Shown: positions 24,654 through 33,195 of the stretch, piece after piece | How positions within the stretch are numbered: position 1 is the first letter of the stretch | How the letters are laid out: the number at the start of each line of letters is the position of its first letter | From: Caloramator sp. | GTDB lineage: Bacteria; Bacillota; Clostridia; Clostridiales; Caloramatoraceae | NCBI GenBank assembly: GCA_026416875.1 | Contig: JAOAEI010000009.1 | Location: 1 to 34,854, forward strand | DNA: 34,854 nt | Reading direction: 5' to 3' | Translations under genes and position numbers: made by a program | The notes under the pieces: model-generated | The model's input: the letters and a program-made list of their open reading frames with translations, nothing else | Told to the model about the DNA's origin: nothing | The model's database searches: none

Positions 24654-26120
24654 ATGGGCAAGGTATATTTAATAGGTGTTGGACCCTATGATGAAGGGTT
24701 AATAACCCTTAAAGCATTAAAGGCTTTAGAAAAATGCCATGTTGTTCTATACGACAGGCTTGTGAATGAAAATTTATTAAATTTTCTAAGGGAGGATTGT
24801 AAGATATTTTTTTGTGGTAAGGAAAGCGGCTGCCATTATAAAACACAAGAGGAAATAAACGATATGCTTGTAAAATTTGCCAAAGAGGGATATACGGTAG
24901 GAAGGATAAAGGGAGGAGACCCTTATGTATTTGGAAGGGGCGGAGAAGAGGCTTTAAGACTTAAGGAAGAAAATATTGAATTTGAAGTTATTCCAGGAAT
25001 AACTTCTGCAATAGCTGTTTTAAATTATGCTGGAATACCGGTAACTCATAGGGGAATATCCCAAAGTTTTCATGTTTTTACTGGCAATTCTGCAAAGGCT
25101 TTAACATATGATTGGAGGGTAATAGCAAAGCTTAATGGAACAATTATATTTTTGATGGGGCTTGAAAACATAGAATTTATTGTAGAAAACCTTTTAAAAA
25201 ATGGAATTGAACCTACAAGAGAATGTGCTGTTATTTCAAAGGGAACTTCAGCAAGACAACGGGTGATAGTATCAAGGGTTTCAGATATTGTTGAGAAGGT
25301 AAAGAGTGAAAAAATATATTCGCCTGCCTTAATTGTCATTGGTGAAGTTATTAATTTAAGGGAAAAGTTAAATTGGTTTGAAAGTAAACCTTTGTTTGGG
25401 AAAAGGGTTTGTATAACAAGACCAAAAGGACAAAGTCTTGAATTTAAGGAAAAACTTTTGGAGCTTGGAGCAGAGGTTGTAGAAACATATATTTTAAAAA
25501 TAAAACCTCTTGAAGAAAATTTAATAAAAAATTTAGATGATTTACATAGGGCTGATTATCTTTTGTTTACCAGTGCAAATGCGGTAAATATATTTTTTGA
25601 TTGCTTGATTAAGTTAAGGTATGATATCAGAAAAATAAAAGCGGTTTTTGGCTGTATTGGAGAAAAGACTGAAAAGGAACTTGTCCAAAGAGGGATTGTT
25701 CCAGAAATTGTTCCTGAACAATTTGTAGCTGAAGCTTTATATGACAAATTAATAGGACGAATAAAACAAAATGATTTAGTAATAATACCTCGTTCGAAAA
25801 ATGCAAGACCTTTTTTAAAGGAAGCTCTAGAGAAAAAGTGCAATTTAATTGAGATTCCTATATATGAAGTTGAAGAATTTTTTTCTCAAGATATTCTTTT
25901 GGAGGATATAGATTATTTTACCTTTACAAGCCCATCTACTGTTAAGGCTTTTATTAAGAATTTTGGAAAGGATTGTTTGATGAGTAAGAAGGTAGTTGCT
26001 ATAGGGCCAATAACTTCTAATGAGCTTTTAAGGAATGGGATTTCAAATTGTGTAGCACAAAAATATACCATAGATGGGATAATAGAAAAAATTCTTAAGC
26101 TGGAGGGATACGATGTTTAA
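24654..26120 (+). CDS. cobA-hemD: Fused uroporphyrinogen-III C-methyltransferase / uroporphyrinogen-III synthase (CobA-HemD)
   Basis: This is a 488-residue fusion. Residues about 1-240 are the SAM methyltransferase that methylates uroporphyrinogen III at C-2 and C-7 to precorrin-2, with [26 protein letters not shown] and [23 protein letters not shown]. Residues about 245-488 are uroporphyrinogen-III synthase, with [18 protein letters not shown] and [12 protein letters not shown]. The fused product channels hydroxymethylbilane toward corrin or siroheme. The ATG at 24654 with GGAGGAG at 24645-24650 is preferred over the ATG at 24642, which has no clear ribosome binding site. The first methylase loop (GVGPYDEG) departs from the usual GAGPGDPE form. 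Confidence 0.95.
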   Translation: MGKVYLIGVGPYDEGLITLKALKALEKCHVVLYDRLVNENLLNFLREDCKIFFCGKESGCHYKTQEEINDMLVKFAKEGYTVGRIKGGDPYVFGRGGEEALRLKEENIEFEVIPGITSAIAVLNYAGIPVTHRGISQSFHVFTGNSAKALTYDWRVIAKLNGTIIFLMGLENIEFIVENLLKNGIEPTRECAVISKGTSARQRVIVSRVSDIVEKVKSEKIYSPALIVIGEVINLREKLNWFESKPLFGKRVCITRPKGQSLEFKEKLLELGAEVVETYILKIKPLEENLIKNLDDLHRADYLLFTSANAVNIFFDCLIKLRYDIRKIKAVFGCIGEKTEKELVQRGIVPEIVPEQFVAEALYDKLIGRIKQNDLVIIPRSKNARPFLKEALEKKCNLIEIPIYEVEEFFSQDILLEDIDYFTFTSPSTVKAFIKNFGKDCLMSKKVVAIGPITSNELLRNGISNCVAQKYTIDGIIEKILKLEGYDV

Positions 26121-27081
26121 AAGGACTAGAAGACTAAGAAGGGATGAAAATATAAGGTCACTTGTTAGAGAGACAAGACTTTCTAAGGAGGATTTTATTT
26201 ATCCTATTTTTATCAAAGATGGAGAAAATGTTAAGGAAGAAATACGATCTTTACCTGGGATTTATAGATATTCTATTGATAGACTTGAGGAAATTTTGGA
26301 GAAAGTAGAAATGGCTGGCGTTAAAGGTATTTTGCTTTTTGGTATTCCAAAGGAAAAGGACGAATTTGGGAAAGATGCATACTCGGATGATGGGATTATC
26401 CAGAGGGCGGTTAGAAAAATAAAACAAATATCTAAGCTTTATGTCATAACAGATGTATGTATGTGTGAATATACAAACCATGGACATTGTGGAATAATTG
26501 ATAATGGTGATGTCGATAACGATAAGACTTTAGATTATCTTGAAAAAATAGCTCTTTCTCATGTTAAGGCTGGGGCAGATATGGTAGCACCATCAGATAT
26601 GATGGATGGTAGAGTCAAAAGAATAAGAAAAGCTTTAGATAAAGAGGGTTACGCAAACATTCCTATAATGGCTTATTCAGCAAAATATGCTTCTGCATTT
26701 TATGGACCCTTTAGAGAAGCTGCTGATTCTGCACCAAAATTTGGAGATAGAAAGTCCTATCAGATGGACCCTGCAAATGTTAGGGAGGCCATGTTAGAAA
26801 TTGCAGCGGATATAGAAGAGGGTGCAGATATAGTTATGGTAAAGCCAGCCATATCTTATCTTGATGTTATAAGATGGACAAGGGATAGATTTGATATTCC
26901 CGTTGCAGCATATAACGTAAGTGGAGAGTATGCTATGGTAAAGGCAGCTGCAAAGCTTGGATATATAGATGAGATAAAAATAATTATGGAAATATTGACT
27001 TCTATTAAAAGGGCTGGAGCAGATATTATAATTACATATCATGCCCTTGAGGCTGCAAAGTATTTAGGAGGGGGACAATGA
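26113..27081 (+). CDS. hemB: Delta-aminolevulinic acid dehydratase (porphobilinogen synthase) HemB
   Basis: This 322-residue enzyme condenses two ALA molecules to porphobilinogen. Schiff-base lysines are Lys191 in [15 protein letters not shown] and Lys244 in [11 protein letters not shown]. The cysteine cluster Cys116, Cys118 and Cys126 ([14 protein letters not shown]) points to a zinc-dependent form. The final [10 protein letters not shown] block is typical. The ATG at 26113 overlaps the previous stop, and the stop overlaps hemL by ATGA. Confidence 0.97.
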   Translation: MFKRTRRLRRDENIRSLVRETRLSKEDFIYPIFIKDGENVKEEIRSLPGIYRYSIDRLEEILEKVEMAGVKGILLFGIPKEKDEFGKDAYSDDGIIQRAVRKIKQISKLYVITDVCMCEYTNHGHCGIIDNGDVDNDKTLDYLEKIALSHVKAGADMVAPSDMMDGRVKRIRKALDKEGYANIPIMAYSAKYASAFYGPFREAADSAPKFGDRKSYQMDPANVREAMLEIAADIEEGADIVMVKPAISYLDVIRWTRDRFDIPVAAYNVSGEYAMVKAAAKLGYIDEIKIIMEILTSIKRAGADIIITYHALEAAKYLGGGQ

Positions 27082-28352
27082 GAAGTGAATTGATATTTAA
27101 TGAATCAAAAAAGTATATGCCAGGAGGTGTAAATAGCCCAGTTAGAGCATTTAAAGGGCTTAATATTAATCCTCCTGTGTTAAAAAAGGGTAAGGGACAA
27201 TATGTTTATGATGAGGATGGCAAAGAATATGTAGACTATGTAGGTGCTTGGGGGGCGATGATATTAGGACATGGAGATGAAGATGTAGTAGAATTTGTTA
27301 AAAAAACTTTAGAAAACTCTATAGCCTTTGGCGCTCCTACTGAACTGGAATTGAAGCTTGCAAAACTTATTTGTGAAACGGCAGATGTTGAAATGATAAG
27401 GTTTGTAAATTCAGGTACGGAAGCTACAATGAGTGCTGTTAGGCTAGCAAGGAGTTATACAAAAAGAAATCTGATTGTTAAATTTTCAGGTTGCTACCAT
27501 GGGCATTATGATGGATTTTTAGTTTCAGCAGGATCAGGAGTTTTAACTCATGGTATACCTGGAAGTTCTGGGGTTCCAATTGATAGTGTAAAAAACACTA
27601 TTGTAGCTGAGTATAATGATATAGAGGGTATAAGGGAGATATTTAATAGTATGGGAGATAAAATAGCTTGCGTTTTAATCGAACCTATTGCTGGCAATAT
27701 GGGGGTTATTCCTGCAAAGAGAGAATTTTTAGTGGAGCTAAGGAAACTTTGCACTGAGTATGGAGCACTTTTAATTTTTGATGAGGTTATGACCGGGTTT
27801 AGAGTTGCATATAAGGGGACTAGAGAAATTTACGGAATTGAGCCTGACATTGTAACCTTTGGAAAAATAATCGGAGGAGGACTTCCATGTGGTGCCTATG
27901 CAGGTAGAAGGGAAATCTTGGAAAACTTATCTCCGTTAGGTTCTGTTTATCAAGCGGGGACGATGTCTGGTAATCCTGTTGTGATGGCGGCAGGATATGC
28001 AACAGTAAAGAAAATATATGATAACAGAAAAAGCTTTTATGAAAAATTAGAAAGGTTAGGGTTATTTTTTGAGGAAAAATTAAAATATGCTTTAAATAAA
28101 AAAGGTGTATCCTTTGTCTTAAATAGAGTTGGTTCTATGATGACAGTATTTTTTACTACACAAGAAAGGGTTGAAAATTATTTACATGTTAAAAAGTGTG
28201 ATGTAAATATTTATAATAAATTTGCTGAGGAAATGATAAAAATGGGTAACTATATTTCACCCTCTCAGTTTGAGGCGTTATTTTTATCAATAAAGCATAC
28301 GGAGGAAGATATTGAAAAGTTTGTTGAGGATATAGGCAAGATAAATTTTTAA
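27078..28352 (+). CDS. hemL: Glutamate-1-semialdehyde 2,1-aminomutase HemL
   Basis: This 424-residue PLP enzyme converts glutamate-1-semialdehyde to 5-aminolevulinate, completing the C5 route begun by Hem[12 protein letters not shown] (15-25), [15 protein letters not shown] (111-125), CYHGHYDG (139-146) and DEVMTGFR (235-242) are visible, and the PLP Lys263 lies in [11 protein letters not shown]. It is the last gene of the operon and is followed by a terminator-like hairpin. Confidence 0.97.
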   Translation: MRSELIFNESKKYMPGGVNSPVRAFKGLNINPPVLKKGKGQYVYDEDGKEYVDYVGAWGAMILGHGDEDVVEFVKKTLENSIAFGAPTELELKLAKLICETADVEMIRFVNSGTEATMSAVRLARSYTKRNLIVKFSGCYHGHYDGFLVSAGSGVLTHGIPGSSGVPIDSVKNTIVAEYNDIEGIREIFNSMGDKIACVLIEPIAGNMGVIPAKREFLVELRKLCTEYGALLIFDEVMTGFRVAYKGTREIYGIEPDIVTFGKIIGGGLPCGAYAGRREILENLSPLGSVYQAGTMSGNPVVMAAGYATVKKIYDNRKSFYEKLERLGLFFEEKLKYALNKKGVSFVLNRVGSMMTVFFTTQERVENYLHVKKCDVNIYNKFAEEMIKMGNYISPSQFEALFLSIKHTEEDIEKFVEDIGKINF

Positions 28353-28376
28353 GCCCCCAAAGGGGTCTTTTATTTT
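28351..28376 (+). terminator. Probable intrinsic terminator after hemL
   Basis: CCCC (28355-28358) pairs with GGGG (28362-28365) around an AAA loop. After one C-U mismatch the stem extends through A-A-G with C-T-T, and TCTTTTATTTT follows. It starts at the hemL stop codon. The stem is short, but its placement and T-tract support termination of the long cobalamin operon here. Confidence 0.65.
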
Positions 28377-28528
28377 ATCAGAATTAATTAATATTAAAAG
28401 AAATATTAAATAAAAATCTATTTTTTCAGAATAATAAGAATAAAACAAGTTATATTACTTTATATTGCTTTTGTATATAAAATTTTGGAGTATTAAAATA
28501 AAGTTATGTTTAAATTGGGGGCGATAGG
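28377..28528 (+). promoter_or_regulatory. AT-rich intergenic region with the presumed V-ATPase operon promoter
   Basis: About 150 bp of very AT-rich sequence separates the two operons. A candidate pair is TTGTAT (28471-28476) and TAAAAT (28494-28499) with 17-bp spacing; TATAAA at 28476-28481 is an alternative -10. None is strong enough to single out. GGGGG at 28517-28521 probably serves the first V-ATPase gene. I see no riboswitch or small ORF with a convincing start. Confidence 0.35.
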
Positions 28529-28846
28529 ATGGAAGAATTGGAAGGTATTATAAAAAACATAATCCATATAGATAAAAACGCTGTTGAGATGCGGGAAAGA
28601 TTTAAAAATGAAATTGAAAATAAAAAAAGACAGATAGAGGAGGAGATTGAAAGACTGAGAAGGGAACTTTTAGATGAAAGGTTAAGCCAAATCACAAAGG
28701 AAGAGGAAGAAATTCTAAATTTGGCAAAAAAGAAGGCAGAAGAATTAGTAACTGAAGCAGAAGAAACGGGGATTGAATTAGAAAAACGCTATTATAATAA
28801 AAAAGAAGATTTGCTAAATTCAGCCTTTAATGAATTGTTTAATTAG
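28529..28846 (+). CDS. V/A-type ATPase peripheral stalk subunit G/H
   Basis: The 105-residue, highly charged protein is almost entirely a predicted coiled coil rich in Glu, Lys and Arg (about 15-95), with no membrane span. This is the form of the stalk subunit called NtpF in Enterococcus, G in Thermus and AhaH in archaea. It pairs with subunit E to hold the catalytic head to subunit I. It is the first gene of the ATPase operon, 8 nt before subunit C. Low-complexity coiled coils align weakly, so the identity leans on position and size. Confidence 0.8.
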   Translation: MEELEGIIKNIIHIDKNAVEMRERFKNEIENKKRQIEEEIERLRRELLDERLSQITKEEEEILNLAKKKAEELVTEAEETGIELEKRYYNKKEDLLNSAFNELFN

Positions 28847-28854
28847 GTGATATT

Positions 28855-29901
28855 ATGGATAAGAATGCTACTTATGCTGCAGTTTCAGCAAAGGTTCATG
28901 CTATGATGGGGGAACTTTTGACGGAGGAGGATTACAAAAATATATTAAACTTAAGAAATCCTTCAGAAATTGCTAACTACCTTAAAGAAAGAACATCATA
29001 TAAAAAGGTATTTGAAGGTTTTAATATTAATGAACTCCACAGGGAACAGATAGAAATCGTCTTAAAAAAACACTTGATAGGTTATATTGATAAACTTATC
29101 CATTATTTTCATGGAGACATTAGAAATTTTATAAAATGCTTTTACATAAAATATGAGATATTTGACCTTAAGAATATAGCAAGAACTATTCATGTTGAAA
29201 AAAATTATGATGAGGTTAGAGAAAGCTTAATATTTGTAGGTAAATATAGATTTATAGATGTAGAAAAAATAATTAAGGCTAAAAAAGTTTCTGAGCTTAT
29301 TGAGGCTTTAGATGGGACGATTTATTACCCTTATGTAAAAAACTTAATAGATGGAAATGAGAGGGAAAATCTATTTAGGTTTGAGATGTCCCTTGATAGG
29401 GCATATTTTAATATACTTAAAGATAGTGCTAAAAAGCTTAGTAAAGCTGATAAAAGGGCCTTTAATGAGATATACGGAAGTTTGGCTGATCTTTTAAATT
29501 TGAAGTGGATATATAGGAGCAGGAAGTTTTTTAATTTAACGCCTGAAGAAATTTTTAACTATACAATAGATTTTGGCAATAAATTCAATTATGAAAGGAT
29601 TAAAGGTTTCTGCTACACGAAGGATATAGATGAGTTTTTATTAAAGGCAAAAAGCACTCCATATGAATTTTTATTTAAAGGAGACGAAAAGCAGGATATT
29701 TACATGGAAAGGCGAATAAACAGGTTTATGTATTATAAGATAAAAAAGATTTTATACTCAAGAAATTTAAATCTTTCAATAGTTCTTGCCTTTTTAGAAC
29801 TGAAGGAATTTGAGATATTTGATATTATCTCCATGTTAGAATGTGTAAGGTATGCCTTGAGTTTTGATGAGGCAAAGACTTACCTTATAAGAAATATTTA
29901 G
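28855..29901 (+). CDS. ntpC: V/A-type ATPase subunit C (AC39/d-like)
   Basis: The 348-residue soluble, mostly helical protein begins TYAAVSAKVHAMMGELLTEEDY, typical of the AC39/V-ATPase C family. It also has a FYIKYEIFDLKNIARTIH segment near 93-110, a conserved region of this family. It forms the socket joining the central rotor stalk to the membrane c ring. Its ATG is preceded by AGGTGAT. Its place before subunit I differs from the Enterococcus and Thermus orders, where it follows E. Confidence 0.9.
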   Translation: MDKNATYAAVSAKVHAMMGELLTEEDYKNILNLRNPSEIANYLKERTSYKKVFEGFNINELHREQIEIVLKKHLIGYIDKLIHYFHGDIRNFIKCFYIKYEIFDLKNIARTIHVEKNYDEVRESLIFVGKYRFIDVEKIIKAKKVSELIEALDGTIYYPYVKNLIDGNERENLFRFEMSLDRAYFNILKDSAKKLSKADKRAFNEIYGSLADLLNLKWIYRSRKFFNLTPEEIFNYTIDFGNKFNYERIKGFCYTKDIDEFLLKAKSTPYEFLFKGDEKQDIYMERRINRFMYYKIKKILYSRNLNLSIVLAFLELKEFEIFDIISMLECVRYALSFDEAKTYLIRNI

Positions 29902-29911
29902 GGGTGGGAAA

Positions 29912-31876
29912 ATGGCAGTAGCTCAAATGGAGATGATCAATATAATTGGTCATCTTGATTATTTAGACGAGGTCTGCAAAAGAATAGTCTTATCGGAATC
30001 CATCCACATGCTAAATGCAATAAATGAAATCAATGAAAACAATTTTCCAATAATGAATGTGGAAGATATAGATGCTTTAGTAAATATTAATTACATAAGG
30101 CCGTATAGTATTAAAAAAGATTATAAAGATATTGAGAAAAAATTTAATTCGATAGTTAATATTTTTAGTGCGAAGAAAAAGATAAGGCTTGATCATTTTA
30201 AAGAAGAATATAAGTTTTTGGAAGAGGAAGAATTTATAAATAACCTTTATGAAATGATAAAAGGAAAATCTGATGAATTTGAAAGCCTAAAAAGGGAAGA
30301 AGCAGAACTTGATCATTTAACAACTTATTTGATCCATTTAAAGGATTTAAATTTTAAGATAAATGACGTATTAAATATGGAATTTATTGATTTTAAGATA
30401 GGAAAAATAAACAAATATGACCTTCAAAAAGTAAAGAAAAACTATGAAAATATTCCAGGCATAGTTTTAAAAATATATCAAAATCCAGAATATTCATTTA
30501 TTTTAATTTTTTATCCAAAGGCCGTTGAAAATGAAATGATAAAGATATTAAACTCAATAAATTTTGAAGAGTTTAAGATAAAGTTTAATTTTGAAGGAAC
30601 TCCAAAGGATTGGCTTGCAGAAATAGAAAAAAGAAAGCAGGAGATAGAAAAAAGAATAAATGAGCTTACTGCTGAAATATCAGAGATTAGAGGATCTAAT
30701 TTAGATAGGATTGAGAAATTTTATTCAAGGCTTGTTATGGAAAATAAGATAGAAGAGATTAAACAAAACATTGCTGTAACTAATGAATTTTTTTACCTTT
30801 CTGGATGGATTCCTTCTGTGTTTAAAAGAAGAGTTAAAAGGAACTTAGAAGATTTAGAGGATAAGCTTATTATAATATATAAACCCATGAAGGAAATAAG
30901 GGAGGGGCTTGCACCTCCGACATATTTAAGAAATGGTTATCTTTTAAGGCCATTTGAAGCCATAGTTAAACTTTATGGGATTCCATCATATAATGAGCTT
31001 GATCCAACATCCTTTGTTGGGATAAGCTATATGCTTTTGTTTGGTGCGATGTTTGGAGATGTTGGCCAGGGAGTTGTTTTGTTTTTGATTGGTGAGTTTT
31101 TAAATAGAAGAAAAAGAAGGCCTAATCTTGGTGGAGTTTTGGCACGGCTTGGAATAAGCTCAACGTTTTTTGGCTTTATATATGGAAGCATATTTGGGTT
31201 TGAAGATGTTCTTAAAACATATGTAGTTAAACCTATGATTGAGATAGAGAAAATGCTGATTTATGCTATTGCCTTTGGGGTAATTTTACTCTCGGTGGGT
31301 TTTGTCTACAACCTTATAAATTGCTTTAGAAATAAAGACATTGAGGAAGGCTTATTTAGTAGAAATGGAGTTGCAGGATTAGCTTTTTATTGGCTTTTGC
31401 TTTACTACATCGTTGTAAAGGTTGAAAATATAAGTCCAATAATCTCAAGCGGTGCAATACTTTTTCTTTTGATTTTCAATCTTCTTTTAATCTTCTTTAA
31501 AGAACCTCTAACTAACTTAATTAAGGGAGAAAAAAGACTCTACAGGCAGTCAGCATCGGATTACTACATTGAGGAAGGATTTGGTATTTTTGAAACTTTA
31601 CTTAGCATTCTATCTAATACATTATCCTTTATAAGGGTTGGGGCCTTTGCAATAAACCATGTTGGACTATTTATAGCCTTTGAAACTCTCGCCGAAATGA
31701 TTAGAAATGGAGTTGCAAGTGCCTTAATGCTTGTTTTAGGAAATTTAGTAATTATAGGGCTTGAAGGCCTTATAGTATTTATTCAAGGCCTAAGGCTTGA
31801 ATACTACGAGCTTTTCAGCAAATTCTTTAAAGGAAATGGATACGAATACACACCGATAAGTATAAGGGGGTATTAA
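29912..31876 (+). CDS. ntpI: V/A-type ATPase membrane subunit I (a-type)
   Basis: This 654-residue stator subunit has two halves. The N-terminal half (about 1-340) is soluble, with coiled-coil stretches near 75-140 and 235-270, and binds the peripheral stalks. The C-terminal half has about seven or eight membrane helices, starting at the FVGISYMLLFGAMFGDVGQG region. Arg575 in SFIRVGAFAINH is the essential Arg that faces the rotor carboxylate. The stop lies 1 nt before the K subunit start. Confidence 0.95.
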   Translation: MAVAQMEMINIIGHLDYLDEVCKRIVLSESIHMLNAINEINENNFPIMNVEDIDALVNINYIRPYSIKKDYKDIEKKFNSIVNIFSAKKKIRLDHFKEEYKFLEEEEFINNLYEMIKGKSDEFESLKREEAELDHLTTYLIHLKDLNFKINDVLNMEFIDFKIGKINKYDLQKVKKNYENIPGIVLKIYQNPEYSFILIFYPKAVENEMIKILNSINFEEFKIKFNFEGTPKDWLAEIEKRKQEIEKRINELTAEISEIRGSNLDRIEKFYSRLVMENKIEEIKQNIAVTNEFFYLSGWIPSVFKRRVKRNLEDLEDKLIIIYKPMKEIREGLAPPTYLRNGYLLRPFEAIVKLYGIPSYNELDPTSFVGISYMLLFGAMFGDVGQGVVLFLIGEFLNRRKRRPNLGGVLARLGISSTFFGFIYGSIFGFEDVLKTYVVKPMIEIEKMLIYAIAFGVILLSVGFVYNLINCFRNKDIEEGLFSRNGVAGLAFYWLLLYYIVVKVENISPIISSGAILFLLIFNLLLIFFKEPLTNLIKGEKRLYRQSASDYYIEEGFGIFETLLSILSNTLSFIRVGAFAINHVGLFIAFETLAEMIRNGVASALMLVLGNLVIIGLEGLIVFIQGLRLEYYELFSKFFKGNGYEYTPISIRGY

Positions 31877-31877
31877 A

Positions 31878-32294
31878 ATGTTTATATTTGTTATATTAGC
31901 AACATTGGTAGTTATATTTACACTTACAAAGGGTGTTTTAGCTCTAAAGGGTAACATGAAAAAGGATGAGTTTAAAAATCATCTAAAGTTAAATGTATCA
32001 TCACTTGTTGCTATTTTAACTGCCTTTATAATAATGGCAATTCCTCAGGTTGCCCATGCTGCAGCTGAAGGAAACGGAGCGGCAGGGTTAGGATTTATTG
32101 CAGCAGGACTTAGCACAGGACTTGCAGCGATAGGTGCAGGATATGCTGTTGGAGCCGTAGGTTCATCTGCCCTTGGGGCCGTTTCGGAGGACCCTAAAAT
32201 ACTTGGTAAAACTTTGATTTTTGTTGGCCTTGCAGAAGGTATTGCTATATATGGGCTTATAATCTCAATAATGATATTAGGAAGATTAAGGTGA
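31878..32294 (+). CDS. ntpK: V/A-type ATPase rotor proteolipid subunit K
   Basis: This 138-residue membrane protein is the ion-carrying rotor subunit. The c-type hairpin occupies about 68-138: a Gly/Ala-rich helix, a polar SEDPK loop (103-107), and a second helix with the ion-carrying Glu120 in GLAEGIAIYG. Ahead of it are a hydrophobic segment (1-23), a charged stretch, and a second hydrophobic segment (41-60) ending AHAAAE, which could be a membrane span or a cleaved leader. In an alignment to a Na+-type F-ATPase c subunit, Ala87, Gly121 and Ile122 take the place of Na+ ligands, so H+ is the more likely ion. This is inference. Confidence 0.92.
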   Translation: MFIFVILATLVVIFTLTKGVLALKGNMKKDEFKNHLKLNVSSLVAILTAFIIMAIPQVAHAAAEGNGAAGLGFIAAGLSTGLAAIGAGYAVGAVGSSALGAVSEDPKILGKTLIFVGLAEGIAIYGLIISIMILGRLR

Positions 32295-32298
32295 TAGG

Positions 32299-32607
32299 AT
32301 GAAGATATTTTTAATTTCTGACAGCCATGATACTTTAGTTGGCATGAGACTTGCTGGAATAAAGGGTGTTTTAGTTTCTTCAAAGGAGGAGGCCGAAGCA
32401 GAGCTAAAAAAGATAATTAAGGATAAGGAGATTGGAATAATAGTTTTAACTGAGAGATTAGCTTCAAAGCTAAGACATACTATAAACGAGATAAAAGTTA
32501 ATCAGGAACTGCCGCTTATAATTGAAATTCCCAACAGGCAAGGCAGCACAAGGAATGATGATTACCTTGTTAAATATATTAAAGAGTCCGTTGGGATAAA
32601 AATCTGA
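32299..32607 (+). CDS. ntpG: V/A-type ATPase subunit F
   Basis: This 102-residue soluble protein of the central stalk has a Rossmann-like pattern: FLISDSHDTLVGMRLAGIKG at the N-terminus, IGIIVLTERLASKL in the middle, and PLIIEIPNRQGS near 71-82, all typical of V-ATPase F (NtpG in Enterococcus). It binds subunit D in the rotor. It follows K by 4 nt and precedes E. Confidence 0.93.
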   Translation: MKIFLISDSHDTLVGMRLAGIKGVLVSSKEEAEAELKKIIKDKEIGIIVLTERLASKLRHTINEIKVNQELPLIIEIPNRQGSTRNDDYLVKYIKESVGIKI

Positions 32608-32617
32608 GGTGATTTCA

Positions 32618-33184
32618 ATGGTAACCATTGAGGAAAAGATAAGGCTGTTTACAGAGCTTGTTTATCAAAAGATAGAGAAGGAAAATAAAGAGGAAATTGA
32701 AAGGTTTAACGAAAGTTTTAAAAATCTTTTAGAAGAAAAGAAAAGGGAATTTGAAGAGGAATTTAATAGGAAGAGGGAGGAAAGAATAAAAAAGGCCAAT
32801 GAGGAGGCGCAAAGAATCATATCAAAGGCAAGATATGAACAGAAAAGGATGCTTTTTAGAAAAAGGGATGAAATTTTTAATAGGTTTAATGAGGATTTAA
32901 AAGTTAAGTTAGAAGAATTTACCAAAAGCAATCAATATAAAGATTGGCTTTTGAATAGTTTGAAAAAAATTTTTGAAAACAAAAATTATAAGCTAATTTT
33001 AACCCATAAAGATTTTGAACTTTTAAAGCCTTATATAGGTGGATATAAAGTTGAATTTGATGATGGCTTAATTGGAGGATTTATTTTGGAGGATGAAAAT
33101 AGGATGAGAATAGACCATTCCTTGAAAGCGCTGATGGAAGATAAAAAGGAAAAAATTGGCCAGATACTTTTTTCTAATCTTTAG
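32618..33184 (+). CDS. ntpE: V/A-type ATPase peripheral stalk subunit E
   Basis: This 188-residue protein has a long charged N-terminal coiled coil (about 1-100, rich in Glu, Lys and Arg) and a compact C-terminal domain with YKVEFDDGLIGGFILEDE, the usual E-subunit ending that binds the catalytic head. ATG 32618 with GAGGTGAT upstream is preferred over the in-frame GTG at 32609. It forms the peripheral stalk with the G/H subunit encoded first in the operon. Confidence 0.92.
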   Translation: MVTIEEKIRLFTELVYQKIEKENKEEIERFNESFKNLLEEKKREFEEEFNRKREERIKKANEEAQRIISKARYEQKRMLFRKRDEIFNRFNEDLKVKLEEFTKSNQYKDWLLNSLKKIFENKNYKLILTHKDFELLKPYIGGYKVEFDDGLIGGFILEDENRMRIDHSLKALMEDKKEKIGQILFSNL

Positions 33185-33195
33185 GTGGTGGGATT

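Noticed and set aside
332-28352. Internal second B12 riboswitch or internal terminator
   Set aside because: I looked for the B12 box AGCCAGGAGACCTGCC pattern and for U-tailed hairpins between genes. Gaps are at most about 20 nt and none was seen.
31878-32070. Subunit K read as a fusion or frameshifted gene because of its N-terminal extension
   Set aside because: The frame is continuous, with a proper start just after subunit I. Extra N-terminal hydrophobic segments do occur in bacterial K subunits, so a leader or extra span is simpler.
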